Source of the DNA: Populus alba
Taxonomy: Eukaryota; Streptophyta; Magnoliopsida; Malpighiales; Salicaceae
Assembly: GCF_005239225.2 (NCBI RefSeq)
Contig: NC_133284.1
Coordinates: 4,183,770-4,247,769 of the forward strand
DNA length: 64,000 bases
Reading direction: 5' to 3'
Positions 24,103 to 37,471 of this stretch are shown piece after piece; position 1 is the stretch's first letter; each line of letters begins with the position of its first letter. The notes beneath the pieces are model-generated. The model searched no databases, had not been told where the DNA came from, and worked only from the letters and a program-made list of their open reading frames with translations. A program made the position numbers and the translations under genes.

Positions 24103-27100
24103 GCGCCCACCAAAAGAGGTAGGAGTAGTATGCTATAGTAGAGTATTAAACAATGGGTGGTGTGTCATTGTGCTTAGTGTTGCACGCGTGAAACAGGTTA
24201 AGTTTTTACAAGTTTAATGCTGACCAAATGCTGGTATTGCTTTGATTATAAATAAAATAAACTATTTTAAAAAAAATTAAAATTATTTTAGTTTTTTTAC
24301 TTTAAATGAGATGTTTTTTATGATGTTTTTATATAGTTTTGATGTACTAATGTTAAAAATAATTTTTAAAAAATAAAAATATATTATTTTGATGCATTTC
24401 CAAACAAAAAAAAACTTTAAAATAATACCCTCAAAGTTATTAACTTTACTCAATTTTTGTGTAACAAGTTTTAATATTAAAAAAAAATTACAATATTATT
24501 TTGAATTTAAAAAAAAAATCAAATTAAGTTTTGGTCAAGTAAAGATGAGTTTTTACCTAAATTCTTTTTTAAATTTAACATTTATCAAGCTTTAAATTGA
24601 TAAGTCATTGAAGCTGGTATATATCAATCTTTTCACAAAAATAAAACAATTTTTTTAAAAAAGAGTTAGTTAACAAGGATATATGTTCATAAGAATGTAA
24701 TTATTATTATTTAAAAAAAAATTAAAGGTACATAGCTTGATATTATGAGTAAATTAGAAAAACAAATTTAATTTTAATGAAGAAGAAAGATGTGTACTTG
24801 ATTACAAGTATGAACGCACATACTTATGGGCTTTCCTTTGCAAACACGTGTAAGTAATTGAATTATTTTTCAAATCATTCACAATTTCTTAAGGTTTTTG
24901 GAAAGAGGGTTGCATCCAATGCATAAACGTAGGGAACTTTTTTCTGGTTTATGTTCATTAAAATGTGCTTTACCACACCTACCGACAAAACAATGTGAGG
25001 TATTTTATTTTTAGGTATTGGGAGCACGTTGTAGGCTCGGAGGCAGGGAGGGAGTTTGGTTGGAATTTATGGCTCATGTGTCCTTCAATAATTTGAATTG
25101 TTGATTCATAAATTGTCCGGAATCAATTCTAGAACGTCGTTGAATTTAATTATATGATTTGAATTTAATTTAATTAATTAATTAATTTGTTTTGTTTTTT
25201 ATATTGCCTTTATTATCGTCTTACTTTTTCTTCAAGTGTCTCTAGATAAAAAGAGGGGGAGATTATTATTTCGAGAAAGTTAATTTTAACATTAAATTTG
25301 TTCTTTTTTAGAATTGTACATTAGAGTGGTTGATTTATTTATTTATTTTTGTAGTATTTTTAGAGATTGAATTTTATTTATAATTCAATTCTAACACTCA
25401 AAACGTTACTAACATTATATTTTATTAAAACCTCTGTATTGAATTCAATTAGAAATGTTTCTAATATTGTGTTTTTTATATTTTTTGTTTTTTACTTTTT
25501 CTTAGTGCGATCTCCTTGTGATTTTTTTATTAGATCCATCTTCGTGGTTAGGTGTTTGTTTTTTACATTAAAATATACTTCTTAAATTATTTTTTAAAAA
25601 AAATATTAAATTAATATTTTTTAAGTATTTTTGAATAATTTTAACATACTGGTATTAAAAATAAAAAATATAATTTAATATATTTTTAATTAAAAAACAC
25701 ATTCAAAAAACAATTTATACCACAATAACAAACAAATAGTAAAAAATGCAGACCTCCTTCAAAAGAAAATTATACGAAAAGATATATATTTATTACTATA
25801 TTATAGTATTTAATTTTTTAAAAAAAATTAAACTCAATATGTGAAAAAAAAGAGTGAAAAATATTAAATTTATATTTTTTAAAAAAATTAAAAAGTGGAA
25901 AAAAAATTCCCTATCATTCCATATATAAAAGCCGGTTAATATGACAAACCGCACCCAAAAAAATAATAATCAAAACCACATATATTTAATTCAAAATTCA
26001 TATGGATCACCGAACTTATGGTCGAAGAAAGTTGAAGACCACAAGTCCTATCATGCGACGACTACGTTTCGCTATGGGCACCCTAAAATACCACGAGTGG
26101 ATGTCTCCTTACCATTTTTTTTTCCCGAGTCATCGTTAAGTCGGTGGTGAAGCGTGAAACTCGCGACTTCGAGGACTCGATGCTTTTTTCTTTAAGAAGA
26201 AATAATGTTTTCATTGGTAGCTAGCAGGAGCATATAGTTGATCTTTGGTACGAGGATTTAACTGGAAATAAAAAGGTAATTGGTTTATTAGATTAATTAT
26301 TTTTATTAAAATAATATTGTTTTATTTAAAAAAAAAACTCTTAAAATTAATTCTATTTGATTTAGCCTATGAATTGGATCATAGATAGGTCAATTAAGTT
26401 AAATCATATTAATATTTGTTTTATTTAAAACCCATTTTAAATTAGGTTTTGGATTGTTGAAATTTTTAGATCAACTTGCTAAGTACTATGACTAAGAATA
26501 TTTATATTATATGTTTGAGATATTGGATATTTTGGAGACTTAATTGAGGACTTGTTTTAGGGTTACAGATGGTAGACTTATCCATTATTGATTGTTTGGA
26601 TAATTTTGTTTGATTTTTAAATATTTGCTTGATATATAAGAATAAGCGATAAACATAAAATAATAATATATAGAAAACAAATTGTTTATGAATGTTATTA
26701 GGAGATTCGGAGAGTTCCGATCTAGTCGCATTATTTCTCACTTCTATGATTTTACAGTATTTTAGATATCATCATGGCCTTCACTGTTAAATCCCACTTA
26801 GAAAAACTAGAAGCTATTAATTCAAAATAACTATTTAAAAATATAATTATATGTAAGAATTTGTTAACTCACAATTACTGTAATTAAATAATATTTAAAA
26901 GACGTGGAAAAAATATATTGTTCTCTACACCATTATTCAATCAATCAAGATAAATTATTGTGGATTGTCATAGTAATTTGATTTTTTAGTCCCTTATGTT
27001 CTTCTTCTTCTTCTTCTTCTTCTTTTTTATATAATTACACCCTTATAGATCAAAATTGATAGTCAATTAAAGGATATCTATCAAGAAATAACAAGATTCA

Positions 27101-29319
27101 TAGACAAAGGACTAAAATAAAAAAAGAGATGGTTTTTCTAAACTTGGGCCTAAATGTATATATTGGTCTTTCAACTTAGCAAATTATAAACTTTCAGTCC
27201 CTAACAATTCATGAAATTTAATTTTGGTCATAAATTTAATTTTGTTTATTTTTTAGTCTATGGTTTCAAATATGAGAGAAAAAGTGGATGAATTCCAGTT
27301 ATAGAGAGAGAAAGTCTCGATTTAGATTGATTTCAGTCATGAAAATATGTGATTTCGGTGTTAATGGGGAAAATTTATCTAAGGTTTCCCCCCTAAACTT
27401 GCTTGAAATAATAGATTTAAACTCGAAAAAAAAAATTCTTGTTGTTAAGGTCGATTATGGGTTTTGAAGCCAATTTTTAGATTGTTAGAGGCTATGAATG
27501 TATTTTACAAGGTCTTTAGGCTGATTTTTTTTGTAAAAAAAAATAGACTTTTCTCGGTCCAAATCAGACCTGCTTGATTTTCTAGCAACCAGAGGTCGCT
27601 GGAATCTAGATAAGGTAGGTGACGCATCACGTGCTACTTTTTTTTTAAAGAATTGAGTGATAGATAACTTGTCGTCCACCCCTTAAAAAAATTAAATGAA
27701 TAACGCCCAGAAGGGTGGGTTGCTCCAGGCTCGTACACCTAGACTTTTTTCTAGAGGCCTTGGAGCTTTGGGCCACCTAAGCCTGAGAAACAAACTTTTT
27801 TTTTTAATATTTTTTGTCCATTACAATTGTTTTTTTTTATTATTATTTTTCCTGTTTATTTTTTTTAAAAAAAATTCATCACTTATTATTTGGTTAATTA
27901 TTAATTAGTCAATGTAATTTTTTTTAGTTTGATTTTTTTTTTCCAATTACCTTAGTATTTGGTTGGTTATTAATTTTATAGGTGTCTATTTTAGATTTTA
28001 AAAAATTATGAAAAATAATTGTTGAACCCCTGTTGAGTACATGACTAGAGTCACGAGTTTGGCTAGTTATTTTGACTAGGTAGGGACCGAGCTTCATAAT
28101 TTCTTGTAGTTGCATAAATAGTTCTCGATTTATTAAATTCAATGTATGCATAAAATCTTTGAATTCTGCTTGGGGTTTTTTGTGTACAAAAACATGTCGT
28201 AAGGATTTGCATATACAATTTATGTAGGAAAAAAACTATTTAACCTGCAGCGAAATGCAAGCCAAATAGCTAATAGAGTTACTATTAATAATAAGTGTAT
28301 ATTTGATAATGTGATAGTTTTTGTGGTTGTGTTTTTAAAACTTAAGTTTAAAAATTCTATAAATTGTAATTTTCTAGTAACCAATATTTTAAAAGAGGAT
28401 TTTCATTGATATTCATGCAAAATATAATGCTTATTGATTAATTAAAAATTTTGAAATTATAATTAAGCCAAAATGTAATTTCAACTTTGTTTTATCACAC
28501 TTCTAAATAAACCTAAATATTTCGTGAAATAAAAAAATCATATCATCATGATAATAATTGAATTGACCCTACTTATAAAAAGTAAAAGACAACTCTAACC
28601 TTTTATTATAGTTGAGCTCATGATCTAACTACCCTTTTATATTTCATTTATTTTGTCATTTTTTGGAAAAATAGTTGTTCTCTTATCAGATTATAACTTA
28701 CAAAAAATAGGCACTTTACAAAATCAAAATAAGACTGGAGTTGCACTTGATGAGACATGATTTTTTAGGATTCAATATATGTATTTCCTATAAATAAACT
28801 TTAAATTAAAGGGTATAATTAAATTTTCAAAAAGTTATAAGACTAAAATGTAGTTTTCTTAAGTTATTGGAATTATTATACAGGGCGTGATACACACCAT
28901 ATCTAATTAATATTCATAGTCAATAGTCACCCGCTTAGTCCAAGATATTAACTTGACTTTCCGTACATAAATAAATGAAACTAAGACAATTTTAATTCCT
29001 TTTTTCAACACCATTTGTATAATGTTCTTGGGCTAAAAGTAGCTGTCCCACATGTGATTTTCTCTGCGCTAAAGTCATGATTAAGCCTTTGCCAGCAAGT
29101 TACAACTAAAAATGTCAAAGATGGTTGGCTGCCACTCGTTTAGGAGTGCCGCACAAATTGAAGGGTTTGAAAATTATTTTTTTAATATTAATTTATTTAT
29201 ATTTTAAACTATATTAAAAATAAATTTTAAAAATAAAAAAATATTATTTTAATATATTTTTTAAATAAAAATTATTTTAAAAAATAATTACCTACACTAG
29301 TAAACAAATTCATGAACGT
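24103..29319. other. Gene-poor AT-rich intergenic region
   Basis: No gene was recognised in 5.2 kb. It contains AT-rich element-like stretches at about 24255-24410, 25585-25730 and 29165-29295, sharing the core 'attattttaatatattttt' or its variants, and a short (TTC)n run near 27000-27025. Open frames of 60-80 codons here are AT-biased and look random. Confidence 0.55.
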
Positions 29320-29616
29320 TGTTAGAAAATAATATAAATCATATCTTGTGACCTGATCTTATCTAATAGCTTAAGTTATTGGGTTAAGATAATCATTTGA
29401 CATAGTATTAAAGCTTTAATAACTAAGCGGTTGTGAGTTCGAATCTTAACATTCCTATTTATTTGATAAAAAATTAAGTACAAGATAATATGAGCTTATG
29501 CAAGTTTCAAGTTCAAAGAGCTTTTACTTGAGGGGGTGTGTTAGAGAATAATATAAATCATATCTTGAGATTTTATCTAATAATTTAAATTATTAGGTTG
29601 AGATAATTATTTGACA
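29320..29616 (+). mobile_element. TRIM-type miniature LTR retroelement
   Basis: The left LTR at 29320-29402 (83 bp) and right LTR at 29539-29616 (78 bp) both begin TGTTAGA and end TTTGACA, sharing AATATAAATCATATCTTG and the block after TATCTAAT. Directly after the left LTR, 29403-29414 reads TAGTATTAAAGC: the plant tRNA-Met primer site TGGTATCAGAGC with three transitions. A purine-rich tract (GAGGGGG) lies just before the right LTR. Flanks are AACGT on the left and AACAT on the right, a 5-bp target duplication with one transition. The internal part is only about 136 bp and codes for nothing, so it must have moved using proteins from another element. Confidence 0.85.
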
Positions 29617-32455
29617 AACATTAGCATTGGAAATTAATGCCCACAGTGTACTGTAACTTATTTTGAAAAAAAAAAAAAAACCAATATAGACAGACACTAT
29701 AAGTTTTTTTTTTTTTTTAATAATACGTAAACTCCATCTCACCCCTGATTAAGGAAATAAAACCAACATGTTCTTAAGAACATCAATTCCTAAATTATTA
29801 AATTACTCTTAACATATATAGTATACTGTCAGCACTTTAACCTGCCTATAAAAACTCCAAAAAATACACACTAAAAAAATCAATAATATTAAAATCTAAA
29901 AAGTAACAAAAATACATCAAAGTTCATAGAATTATTAAATTTCGAAGGAGGAAATATATAGTTTATATCCCAGAGCTTGCACGGCTATCACATGGTTCTT
30001 AAGTTAAAGATATATAATATAGTTTATTTTATGCCCACTTATCCTGTAAAAGCACTGAGAAGACTATGATCCTAATAAATAAAGCAATATGATTAACATT
30101 TTGCTAGTAGTAAAGTATTCCAACATGATAATCATATCACCGTATCCCTTAAATCAATCTTGCCTTAAATTAAGGGTTGGCATTATATATTGACTCTAGT
30201 CAAATCTCGTGGATTACTCCTTGTTTGTACAAGGAATATTTGCAACTACACTATACACTATACACTACACACTATAACGATATTTATGCTCTATGTTTTA
30301 TTCTCTAATTTGTTTTTATAAGTCTAATAATTACTTCTAATTTATCCCTATATGTAGAGTCATTTTTTAATCTATCTTAATACTCGTATGTTCTCATCTA
30401 AATTAACAAAAATATATATCTTTGATCCTTGTGTGGGAAATTCAAACTTAACCCAATCTATTAAAAACAAATGAATATTTATATATGAAAATTCATTTTT
30501 TTAATAAATTAGGTGTGGTTTGAATTTTCTAACAAATATACCACAAAATTCTAAGTATTAATTATAAACTTTAAATTCGTCTCATTGGGTTCAATATTAT
30601 ACCGTTATACTCTCAAATATCCCATAAGATTAAGAGCGTGTTTGGTAGTGTGGTAGCGGTTGCTTTTCAAATAGCTTTTTCGTGCCGAAATACATGCCAA
30701 TGATATTTTTTTCATTTTTTTTTAAATTATTTTTGATATTAGCACATCAAAATGATTCAAAAAGTATAAACCGTACTCAATTTTAGCAAAAAAAAAATAA
30801 ATTTAAAATTTGATGAAACGCAGGTTGAAACGCACAGCCAAACACTACCTGAAAAAAAAGATGAGATTCATATGCTCGATCGATAAAAAGCAGATAGTTA
30901 TACAGAAACAGTGCAATTATTATACAAATAAAGCCAGATCAAAAGGAGAAGAAACAACATAAACATGGAAGAATTCTTGTTAAAAAAATAAAAGAAGAAG
31001 AGGAGGAAGAACATGCTTCAATTTGGACAGGAGGGGGTGAGTGGGACACGTCACAGTACAAAATTCACGTCCCCCAATCCATCAAAAAGCCAAAAAAGCT
31101 TTTCAAGAAAGTCAGCAGTCACCTAATCCTTCCTCCCCCCCAAAAGACTCAACCATGGAATGAGACCACGACCACAACACACGAATTGGTTCGGTGGGTC
31201 AGTCCATCGAACTTGTAATGAAATTTTCCACCATGTTCTCATTCATGCATGCGTTTCGGTTTTGCCATTTCTTCCAGCACGTCCATGTCCACTTAATTAA
31301 AACATTGAAAAGCACAAAAAACGTATCAATCCAATGTTTTTTTATTATTATTATGGTATTGGAAAAAAATGGTGCCCAAATTCAAATTTTTGTAATCCAC
31401 GGTCGTATTTCCAAGCCACATGTTTTAGACTACTTCCTCCTGCTACTCCCACTCGCTCAGATTTCAACCGATAGGCTAACACGACTTCAATTATGGCTGA
31501 CATTAGATGGTCCCTTGTGTCACGACTACTCATTACATAGTACAAAAAATGGTTCCATGGGAGAATAATGTGGAGAAAGAGAGAAAGAAAACGATGGAAG
31601 AAATAGGGCCCAATGAGCTTTAACAAGTGATTAAGGTACTAATCACTTTGTTAATCTTGCCTTGTTCTCTCTAACTTATCTTTAACGAAGAAAACTCCAT
31701 CACTATTCACCAAATTAACAAATTGATTGGTACCTCAATCACTTCTTAGAGTTCATTGGGCCAAAAACTCCTCCTTTTTTCAGAGAAAAGAGAATTTGCA
31801 ATAGACTAAAAAATTGACCTTTTGTTCTAAGATTCTACGGATAAACATGTTAGGGGGGGATGAAACGAGATTAGAAGGTTGATTAGAATTGAGTTTTGAT
31901 AGTGTATTAATAATTAATCTCTGTCAATATCGGTCCCAGTCACCTAGCAGTCAAGAGACGACAGGCCATGGTCTAGACAGCTTGAAAAGTAGGAGAATAT
32001 GTACACTGCAAGTTGAACACAAAGTTTGACACGTTCCTTCCATAAATCAATCATCCCACTTGTTCATAAAATTCTTCTTCAGGCAGCTCACCAAGGTCCA
32101 ATGCATGTATGTTCGTTAAAAAAGATTAATATTGTATTAATTATCGGTTTTGGTTTGAAATATTCTTTTAAAAATTAATTATAATATTATCTCACCGGAT
32201 AAATTAATTTATCCCCTGATCTATTGATTTAAAATTCATCTCGAGAGTTCAAATTCAAGTAATAATCGTGAATCTTTTTTCATAAGCTATAATGGGTAGA
32301 AGATAAACCTAGGCAACTGAAGGGAAATATCCTCCATGTCTTTTTTTTGGGGGGTGAAGTGACTGGTTGCGGTCCATTTGTCCCATATGAACTTCTAGAA
32401 AGGAATTGATATACTATTCAATTTGTGAATTTTCTTGCGTGGCCATGCGTTTAAT
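29617..32455. other. Intergenic region without recognised genes
   Basis: Nothing convincing was seen apart from the MITE-like element at 30638-30845. A minus-strand open frame at 31626-31351 and a plus-strand one at 31194-31568 overlap each other and resemble no known protein. Confidence 0.5.
30638..30845. mobile_element. MITE-like element
   Basis: The 208-bp stretch starts GTGTTTGG and ends CCAAACAC. Longer imperfect inverted ends follow: the left has TGGTAGCGGTTGCTTTTCAAA, and the right, read in reverse, has TGCGTTTCA...TCAAA. The inside is AT-rich with 'gatattagcacatcaaaatgattc'. No target duplication could be fixed, so superfamily is open. Confidence 0.6.
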
Positions 32456-32640
32456 TACAAGTATGAATTCCATGGGATATATAATGACACATCATGCATA
32501 TATATAGGGACATTGATCGTGATTTTTTTGATGTTATTGAGGTTGCTACAAGTATGAATTCCATGGGATATATAATGACACATCATGCATGTATATAGGG
32601 ACATTGATCGTGATTTTTTTGATGTTATTGAGGTTGCTAC
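32456..32640. repeat. 91-bp tandem duplication
   Basis: Copy 1 (32456-32546) and copy 2 (32547-32637) are identical except for one A/G difference in the 'catcatgcat(a/g)tatatag' part, plus three extra matching bases. The unit begins TACAAGTATGAATTCCATGG. The near identity means the duplication is recent. Confidence 0.95.
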
Positions 32641-35600
32641 TTAATTAGCGGACATTTAGTATCTAATATCCTCTTGATAATTCAATGGGTGCTAAATAGT
32701 TACTTTCTAATAATATTTCCATTAAAAGAATATTGCTTATCTACTAACTTAGTTACAACTTTTGATTATTTTATTGGGATAAAAGACACGGTGATAATAA
32801 AAATAAAAATATGTTTAGTTGAGAAAGCAGGGATATAAAATAAATTTATATGTGAAACAGTTTTAAAATGATCAATTTATGTATTTTTAAAATAAAAAAT
32901 ATATGAGAAACATATCTTTTTTATGTCTCAATACGGCAATCAAATGCTATTTAGAGGTTCATGTATCGAAAGTTATAGTCTAAAAACACATGCATAGCAC
33001 AAACGAAACCATTTCCATGTGAGAATTAATTAATCAGTAACAACAACATGTTTCAATTATAAGATAATGTCCAAATTTTGTAAAAAGAATACTGTAAGTC
33101 TGTAACGATTGTATATATTCAGTTAATCTAGATTAATTTAGAGGAATAATATTATTATAGTATAATCCGTAAAGACTTCCAACTTATGTCACAACAATAT
33201 TTCGCTCTCATGCATGTAGAAGTCTTCAAATTTAAACCTTAGAAGAGTCATCTAAAATGATGTGTTGAATCCTTCGATTGCTCGTGATATTAGGAGTTTA
33301 CTTGTTATAACCTCGTGGCTGCGAAATGCAACTTCTAGGGCAATTGACTCCTTTTTTATGGCTTCATAAAAGATGGATATTTCTGGTTTCGTGGCCAGTT
33401 CTTGAAGACTAAAAAATTGTCAAATTAATATTTTAATTAATTTTAACTAAAAACTTAATCTAAAAAATATTTTTATTAAGATTAGATAGCCACAATACCA
33501 AATTAAAGTTATCAATCTCGTCTAAAATCCAAGTTATAAATTGGACGAGTCAATTTAAATAAATCTAAATTATTATTATTTTTATTTTAAAAAAAAAAAT
33601 CTAACTTGTTTTTAATTGGGTCAGTTTCCATCTATTTTTCTATTTATTTTTTAAAATCTAACTGGAATCAGGAATAAAATCTCGGATAGTACAATAGGTT
33701 CATCCCAGGCTTTACAACCCTATTCCAAACATGTTTGATGCACGCGAGTGTGGAATTGTGAACACTATCAACTATGATTGGCTGCTTATGATTATGGTAG
33801 TTAATATAATTAGCACTTAAATCGTGCATTATGGTTTACTTGATCAATTAGAATTTAATTCATCCACATAAAATGTATCCATGGACACCCACGCATTCGC
33901 TACCAAAACTTCTTGAATGAAAATTAGTGAAAGCAGTATACTTTATAGTTGAACTAGAGGATAGGGTTCAAACATCATATACCGATTCAATATATGTATA
34001 TATTAGATAGTTGACCTGTGATTTACCGTGGACTGAACTGTTTTTTTGCAGTATAAAAAAACAATATTCATGTGTTATAAAGGTATTTTAAAGAAGGAAA
34101 AAAAAATCCATGAATTAACATTATAGAAGAAGAATTGAAAAAAATAACAATTATCAATCTCCAAGAATTAAAATATAGAAGGATGAAATAAAAAAAAAAT
34201 AATAAAAAAAAATCTTAAAAAACAAAGCAACAACAAAACCAAGTAAGGTCGTCAAAACTAAAGAGTTGGATCATGCGAACGAGATAATCTAATAGAAGAC
34301 AAAACAAAAAAAACAAAGTTTAATTCTAAAAAGAATAGAATTTTAAAAGATAAAATTGAAAAGGGTACAAAAAAAAAAATTCAACCTAGAAAAAACCTAG
34401 ACCACCCGGATAAACCTCTTAACTAGATCATGAAATAAGGATAACTTGACTGAAAAGAAAACTAAATAAAATAACAAAGTTTGTTTTTCAAAATGAACAA
34501 CTTCAAATGATATAATTAGAAAAGAAAATGATATCATCTCGTGTTAACTTTTTAAACTTACGACCCTAACTAGTAACTAAATTAAAAGCACCACATCTGG
34601 AAAGCCTCTGTTTTAAAACCTGGCTTTAGAGTAAATACAATCAAATTGGAGTGAAACCTGTTGATTATATATCTTTTTTTTTTCACTTTTTAAAATGATA
34701 TTATTTTTATTTTTTTATAAATAAAAAAAATTGGTTAACTTAGGTTAACTCGGGTCAAGTCACTCGACTTGTGATCCAGTACTTATCTCGGATTGACTTC
34801 TAGATAAGGCCTAAAAATAATAGGAAAATCAAATAGACCAAATTTCAAAAAAATTAAATGTCGAATAATAAAAGGATCTCATTCGGAAAAAATAAGAGGA
34901 CAACCTAACATTTTGAATTCTTAGAAAAATTTAAAAAAAAAAATCAAATTAACAAATGATAATACTATTCAGATTAATGTCAAGCATCCTCTCTATTTGC
35001 TATAAATGGGTAAGAAAAAAGGAAAACAAAACTCCAAAATATTTGTCAAGTTTTAGAATGTTTCTTTTTCGTTATAACCTTTTTTTTTTTAAAGGATGAC
35101 CGGGAACAACTCCTAGGTAAATTAAGGAGAAAATGCTTTCATCTCTTGGGTATGCTTTTCACATTATATTTAGCTAAAAGATATTGAATTGAAATATTTT
35201 TGAATAATTTTAATATGTTAATATCAAATTCATATAAAAAAAACATATTATTTTAATATATTTTTGATTGAAAACACTTTTATAAAACATCAACAATACT
35301 AAAAGTTTAAACTTTGAAGAACCTACCCATCCAAGTTAACTAACCTAGAAGTCTTCTATTATGAAAGTGATGACTTGTTTAATTATGCAACTTGATGGTT
35401 GGTCCCATCTACGACCATGGCTGCCCTTATGATGGCACGAATGAGATCAGCACCGCATGGAAGAATGGCGATTCATCCTCTCATTGCCATCTTCTGGGTC
35501 TCTTCCAACTTGCTCGTCAACTTCACTTTAATTTCCTCGATTCCAGTTGATTATAACATGATCAATAAGGTCCTCATGTATTCTTTTCTGCCTCTATTAA

Positions 35601-36336
35601 AAGAGAGAAGACCTAGCTACATTAACTAGGCGGTGCATGCATCATGTATTTCTCAACTCCCGCACAAACTATCTTGTCACCTCCAGGCTCCGAGAGGATA
35701 GTTTAAAATATTATGTTTTCCCTTCTTTTTTTTAATTTGGGTTTAGAACTCAACTTTAATTTAATAGATTATTTTTGTATAATTAAAATGGAGCCGGAAT
35801 CGGAACAGTGTTGGAAGGAGGGAGATGATTGATTTTGTGGTTTGACAATTTTGAAGAGTCTACTAGTAGGGAGGGAGTTGACGAGCTCAGCTAGATTGAT
35901 TAGTTCATAAGCAATTTTGACATCGTGGGAGACACGGCACACGTTTTCAATTTAATTTGGATATATAGTTGGATATGACCACATCCATCTTTTGCTTTCA
36001 CACTTTTCTTCTAGACAACTATCCATTATACAAATTATTATACGTTATACTATATAGTTTATAGGTGAAAACATTTGCAAGAGATCGAAGAATGATGTCT
36101 ATATTATTGTGTTTCAATAATATAGAAGATCGATACAGAAAATACATAAACATGTTTAATTAAAAAAACAAAGGATATTTCTTTAATAACGTAACTAAAT
36201 CCTTTTGTTGAAGAGATGCCATCCTTTTCTTTTCTACTTGAGCCTTGTCTTGTACTTCCCTAGCTATCACTTCAGTGTATAAGCAACAGATGCTGGGACT
36301 GGGACATGGTAATACCAGTTAACAATTATTCAAGAA
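32641..36336. other. AT-rich intergenic region upstream of the P-loop pseudogene
   Basis: No intact gene was recognised. About 34080-34960 resembles the dispersed repeat at 14040-14760. About 35165-35290 is an AT-rich element-like stretch. A short less AT-rich patch at 35398-35630 is open on the plus strand but was not recognised. Confidence 0.5.
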
Positions 36337-36872
36337 ATGGAGGGAAGAGAGGAAATGGAACCAGGGATTGATGTTGAAGAACAGCCGGAGTCCCCGTTGC
36401 TCATAGCAATGAAAGGCCATTCTAGCCGCAACAAGAGCAAAATAGCCCACGAACTGGCCCAGTTCCTTAATTCCCCTCTCATCGATGAAGAAGATACCAT
36501 ACCAGCCCTACATGATTCAATTGAAACTGAACATTGCGATGGCTTGTCTTTTGGAAATTCTCTCGCAAATCTCTTCAACCCAGCTCTGTTTGAAGCTCAG
36601 TGTTATCATCAACTCAGCCCTCTTACCGCGCCCACTTTGACAGGGTGGTTGAGCTTGCAAGTTTCACAGGTGCTCGTCTTGTTTCCGTTGAATGCAGCAA
36701 TCAAAATGATCCCGATCTTGATTACTATGATGTTGGAAACGTCGCAAAACTCAACATCGACACCACAAAGTCATTTCATGCAAAGGACTTCATCACTGGT
36801 ATGCTTCCGGACCACTCAGCAAAACTAAATCTTTGTATTAATAATGTAGGTGTTAGGGCCAAGGCTCAGTAG
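36337..36872 (+). pseudogene. Broken P-loop kinase-like (AAA/zeta-type) gene
   Basis: From 36337 a frame reads PESPLLIAMKGHSSRNKSK and AHELAQFLNSPLIDEED. This matches the start of a plant family of P-loop nucleoside kinases whose Walker A is GHPG(S/T)GKS(T); here it is GHSSRNKS, with glycines lost. Near 36590-36620 the frame must change twice: LSVIINSALL lies in one frame and AHFDRVVELASFTGARLVSVEC in another. The family normally has about 40 residues between that block and DVGDVPKLVVDTT; here DYYDVGNVAKLNIDTTKSF follows almost at once, so that part is deleted. The tail ends at the TAG at 36870-36872. A single-exon remnant without a working nucleotide site is the likeliest reading. Confidence 0.7.
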
Positions 36873-37471
36873 GTTATTAGCAACCAGTTTTCAATGAATC
36901 TGTAGCATAGATGTTATTCATGTCTCCCACCGACGAGCAGCCTAATTTCAAAGGAATGGAGATGTTCCAAATCAAAAGAAATTTAATCCAGGCCTGCGTA
37001 TAGCTGGGACTGGTGACCACTGGCCAATTCTTCATTTTATATCATAGTAGCTAAGAATCCACATTGTATTTCATTTACACTAAAACCAGAACAGAACATA
37101 ATCCAATGTAACAATAGCTAACAAGTCATCTCTTATGTCTGAACTTAACTAGGTTCCTGAGAAAGAATGTTCTATATTATGAATGACTTTATGTACTGGA
37201 TGAACATATTGTGTAAAATATGGGGATAAATCAAATAATAAAAATTGGATGGTCCAGCTACAACTTTGCTGACCACTAAAATGGTAACATTGTTAGTGTA
37301 TCTCTTAGAATTAGTGAAAGTGATTATTGAGATAGATAAGCAATATTCAATGGAAAGGGATGGCTTGACTGTTGTATATGCTCATTGATCCACTAGAGCA
37401 AAGGAGCTACAAAACTGGGACGATCACATTTTTACACTCAATAAACATCTTCCGGTGCCGAAACATGTTGT
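36873..37471. other. Flank between P-loop pseudogene and ferredoxin 3' end
   Basis: No gene was recognised. It should include the 3' UTR of the minus-strand ferredoxin gene. Confidence 0.5.

Noticed and set aside
31194..31626. Overlapping open frames on both strands
   Set aside because: Neither resembles a known protein and both lie in repeat-rich DNA without promoter signs.
35399..35629. Open frame of 76 codons on the plus strand
   Set aside because: No recognised domain, start context or splice partners; an alternative frame is also open in part.
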